This document shows positions 6,901-8,681 of a stretch of 8,681 bases of DNA, piece by piece. How positions within the stretch are numbered: the first letter of the stretch is position 1; every line of letters begins with the position of its first letter. Source of the DNA: CAYJAD01 sp964371195 (lineage in GTDB: Bacteria > Desulfobacterota > Desulfovibrionia > Desulfovibrionales > Desulfovibrionaceae); the NCBI GenBank assembly GCA_964371195.1, contig CAYJLD010000088.1, positions 1 through 8,681 on the forward strand, written 5' to 3'. Below the pieces are notes generated by a model, which saw only the letters and a program-made list of their open reading frames with translations, was not told where the DNA came from and made no database searches. Position numbers and translations under genes: made by a program.

Positions 6901-6921
6901 TGCAAAAACGTTTTTTTTGCA
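6901..6921. repeat. Inverted repeat in the VWA-OmpA leader
   Basis: TGCAAAAA (6901-6908) pairs with TTTTTGCA (6914-6921) across a 5-nt loop. In the predicted minus-strand transcript it lies about 93 nt before the start codon. The stem is mostly A-T and weak. It could be an mRNA structure, a protein-binding site or chance. Confidence 0.35.
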
Positions 6922-7048
6922 TTTCATATTCAATATTATGTTCTGAATGCTTGTGTTCTATTGTAAATTCAAGATATTATGTGTGTTTGTTTGGTTTTAA
7001 ATAATTTTATTTTTTTTGAATAAATCTAAATTTTCCATCAAAATATTT

Positions 7049-7076
7049 TTTATAATTAACGGGTAGTTTGTATCAA
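7049..7076 (-). promoter_or_regulatory. Candidate sigma-70 promoter of the VWA-OmpA gene
   Basis: On the minus strand TTGATA (7071-7076) and TATAAA (7049-7054) are separated by 16 bp. The predicted start near 7041 gives an untranslated leader of about 230 nt, which is long. No better promoter match appears closer to the gene. Confidence 0.42.
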
Positions 7077-7090
7077 AATTTTTTTAGGTG

Positions 7091-7122
7091 TGTTGCACGT
7101 TATTATTTAAAATGATGCAACA
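7091..7122. repeat. Inverted repeat upstream of the VWA-OmpA promoter
   Basis: TGTTGCA (7091-7097) and TGCAACA (7116-7122) form perfect 7-bp arms 18 bp apart, with partial symmetry inside. The centre lies about 65 bp upstream of the predicted transcript start, a common position for an activator site. It is not a terminator for the glycosyltransferase gene ending at 7163, because the downstream minus-strand run is A, not U. Confidence 0.4.
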
Positions 7123-7162
7123 TATTAGGTGGCTTACTGGTATTTTATTGTATACAAATTTT

Positions 7163-8101
7163 TTATGATACCATGTGTATATTTTCTGGCTCAAGATTTG
7201 ATAAAAGAGCAGGAATGCGCGCAAATGATGAACGCTGATAATGAATGATGTCTTTACATTTTGACAATAATAGCATGTCTAATACTGCATCACGTCCCTT
7301 TTGAACATTGCTAATGCCCTCAACATAGCTATGTAGCGGAATATTGGGACCTTGATAAATCTTAGGGCGTGTTATTGTGTTTGGAAAAATACGGCGTACC
7401 ATTTTTTCTACTTGTTCGTTATCAGTACATAAAAAAATAATTTCATCATGCTTTGCTATACGTCCAAGTTGCTCTAGCATGTCAGGAAGGGGACTTTGCA
7501 AGTCGGTATATCGAATATGTATTCCCACTGGAGTTTTGCTGAAGTGTTGTGCGTAAAAAGTACTTGCTTCATTAATTAACTCTTGATTTGGTTTAATGTA
7601 TGTTTGGAGCAAATATCGTTCAATTTGATTTTGGTTTAGACTATCAAGATGTCTAAACTTTTCTTTTAGCTTTGTAATTAATGATGTAAGAGGTGTAGTG
7701 TCCCAAGCCCAGAAAACCACAATATCGCTATCCATGTTTAGTTGGTTTAAATCGATAGATGTTCTTGCTAAGTTTAATGCTTCCATATGCGCATTGCCCT
7801 CAAAAAGATATTCCACAGCTATGGGATCACTTATCCAATCATTCCAATATTCAGGTGATATAGAGTGTTGTTGTAACAAATTTTTAGCCATATCAGCGTA
7901 TGGTATGCTTTCAATCCCGTTTATGTTAAACCAAAGTGGAAATACATTTGAAAAATCATCGGAATATAGTCCATCTCGCCAGTCGACAAATATTGCTCTA
8001 TTGCTTAACAAACAATAAGCAATACCACAGATAAGGGCTTGTAAACGATTGGAAAGCCCTCCTGATGCACGTACAATAAGAGTTTTTTTTATGCCGCCCA
8101 T
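7163..8101 (-). CDS. NodZ/GT23-like glycosyltransferase
   Basis: This is a 312-residue cytoplasmic protein without a signal peptide. The N terminus has RASGGLSNRLQAL (11-23), a sugar-nucleotide-fold motif typical of NodZ-like and related fucosyltransferases. GIHIRYTD (193-200) resembles the GDP-fucose-binding HxRxTD block of the GT23/NodZ group. FLCTDN (223-228) and the C-terminal block from GRDAVLDMLLLSKC (269-282) to RSSFAR (290-295) complete the pattern. By analogy it would transfer a sugar, possibly fucose from GDP-fucose, to a glycan. The donor is an inference from the motifs. The start overlaps the WcbI-like gene by 13 bp, which implies translational coupling and a shared pathway. The ATG at 8101 has a modest GGG 8 nt upstream. 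Family membership is fairly sure, donor and acceptor are not. Confidence 0.82.
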   Translation of the reverse strand: MGGIKKTLIVRASGGLSNRLQALICGIAYCLLSNRAIFVDWRDGLYSDDFSNVFPLWFNINGIESIPYADMAKNLLQQHSISPEYWNDWISDPIAVEYLFEGNAHMEALNLARTSIDLNQLNMDSDIVVFWAWDTTPLTSLITKLKEKFRHLDSLNQNQIERYLLQTYIKPNQELINEASTFYAQHFSKTPVGIHIRYTDLQSPLPDMLEQLGRIAKHDEIIFLCTDNEQVEKMVRRIFPNTITRPKIYQGPNIPLHSYVEGISNVQKGRDAVLDMLLLSKCKDIIHYQRSSFARIPALLSNLEPENIHMVS

Positions 8102-8681
8102 GTTTCATGCCCTTTTTTTGCTAGAAGATGAAGGTATACAACAAAATCGTCTATTTTATCTGGGCCTTGCTGCATTCTGCAATTGACATAAGCTGTTATA
8201 TACTGTTCAAAAGTCATTTTTTGTCCATAGGCATTATAAAGTTTATTTTTTTCTACAAAAGATAGGTTAAAAAGTTCTGCAACCTGAGGATGTATAGGCT
8301 GGATGAATTCCTCCTCTAAAGCTTTAAAAGCATCACGTATTACAAGTGGTACTTTACCCATACCTAGCAAATCCAAAATTGCATCAGTCACGAATAGGGT
8401 CAGTTTAGGTGCTGGATGGTTAACAGTATAAAAAAGCTGTTCCTCACGCCATAAGTCATTTATTATATCCAGTGTTTTGATGTGAGAATGTTTTTCTTTT
8501 TCTATCTCTTTTGCACGTGAAAGCTTTAATAAATGGTCTAAATCATATTTTGAGCTTACATCACCATGAAGATAAATATGTATGATTTCAGCTATACCTA
8601 AACCATTTTGAGCAAGATATTCAATCAGCATGTCGCCATAAGCCATATGGGTATTATTAGTCCAAAGGGGCCAATAGCCAT
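8089..8681 (-). CDS. WcbI-like polysaccharide biosynthesis protein, C-terminal part
   Basis: The frame is open from the stop at 8089 to the right edge, about 197 codons, so the true start lies outside the window; the internal ATG at 8646 is not the start. The visible part begins GYWPLWTNNTHMAYGDMLIEYL and includes LFYTVNHP at 8413-8436, a segment I associate with WcbI-family capsule proteins, followed by DAILDLLGMGKVPL. WcbI of Burkholderia is linked to capsular polysaccharide synthesis as a probable acyl/acetyltransferase. The exact reaction here is unknown. It overlaps the glycosyltransferase by 13 bp, and both are likely members of one surface-glycan operon entering from the right. The N-terminal half and its presumed catalytic residues are not visible, so assignment rests on the middle and C-terminal motifs. 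Confidence 0.72.
   Translation of the reverse strand, partial: GYWPLWTNNTHMAYGDMLIEYLAQNGLGIAEIIHIYLHGDVSSKYDLDHLLKLSRAKEIEKEKHSHIKTLDIINDLWREEQLFYTVNHPAPKLTLFVTDAILDLLGMGKVPLVIRDAFKALEEEFIQPIHPQVAELFNLSFVEKNKLYNAYGQKMTFEQYITAYVNCRMQQGPDKIDDFVVYLHLLAKKGHETWAA

Larger units (their letters stand above)
6809..7162. other. Non-coding region upstream of VWA-OmpA
   Basis: About 350 bp without a convincing gene separate the glycosyltransferase stop from the VWA-OmpA start. It holds the promoter candidate, two inverted repeats and several T-rich runs (for instance 7010-7017). I see no clear intrinsic terminator for the glycosyltransferase transcript, so read-through into the VWA-OmpA gene cannot be excluded. 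Confidence 0.55.

Noticed and set aside
6809..6922. 38-residue N-terminal extension of the VWA-OmpA protein
   Set aside because: The strong AGGAAGGAG site precedes the ATG at 6808, and the protein from there begins with a classic signal peptide, which an extension would bury.
7091..7122. Inverted repeat as intrinsic terminator of the glycosyltransferase gene
   Set aside because: The loop is 18 nt and the run after the stem on the minus strand is A, not U.
8644..8646. ATG at 8646 as the true start of the WcbI-like gene
   Set aside because: The frame remains open to the window edge, and the residues before it (GYWPLWTNNTH) continue the family-like sequence, so the gene starts outside.

Overview
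The window is AT-rich bacterial DNA with six protein genes, five complete and one cut by the right edge. It carries no tRNA, rRNA, CRISPR array or insertion sequence that I can see. The gene set is a classical D-Ala-D-Ala ligase overlapped by an HD phosphohydrolase, a soluble multi-PAS hybrid kinase, an exported VWA-OmpA protein, and a WcbI-type protein next to a NodZ-like glycosyltransferase. This suggests a Gram-negative bacterium, most like a low-GC, possibly host-associated member of the Desulfovibrionales. That placement is inferred from remembered family resemblance, not from a search.

Left part (1-1584, + strand): about 60 bp may hold the tail of an upstream gene. An HD-domain hydrolase and ddl follow, overlapping by 44 bp, so they very probably form one translationally coupled unit. 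Ddl makes the D-Ala-D-Ala dipeptide for peptidoglycan. The hydrolase has a full set of metal-binding His/Asp residues, but its substrate cannot be read from sequence.

Middle (1588-5800, - strand): ddl runs convergently into a very large cytoplasmic hybrid histidine kinase, with only 3 bp between the stop codons. Its sensor half is a tandem array of five PAS units with an exact 129-residue period, plus a degenerate sixth at the N terminus. A HisKA/HATPase core and a C-terminal receiver follow. The two central units are near copies of each other. The 690 bp upstream hold no convincing gene, only candidate promoters, a 14-bp palindrome and a strong bidirectional terminator that closes the next gene.

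Right part (5801-8681, - strand): a periplasmic VWA-OmpA protein is predicted to bind peptidoglycan. It has a long (about 350 bp) upstream region with a plausible sigma-70 promoter and an inverted repeat centred about 65 bp upstream of the predicted transcript start. Beyond it lie a NodZ/GT23-like glycosyltransferase and the C-terminal part of a WcbI-like polysaccharide protein, overlapping by 13 bp and probably part of a surface-glycan locus extending past the window.

Taken together the window is cell-envelope biology (peptidoglycan precursor, peptidoglycan-anchored periplasmic protein, surface glycan) with one orphan sensor kinase inserted. The least ordinary element is the periodic PAS array. 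I found no clear evidence of an entirely new system.
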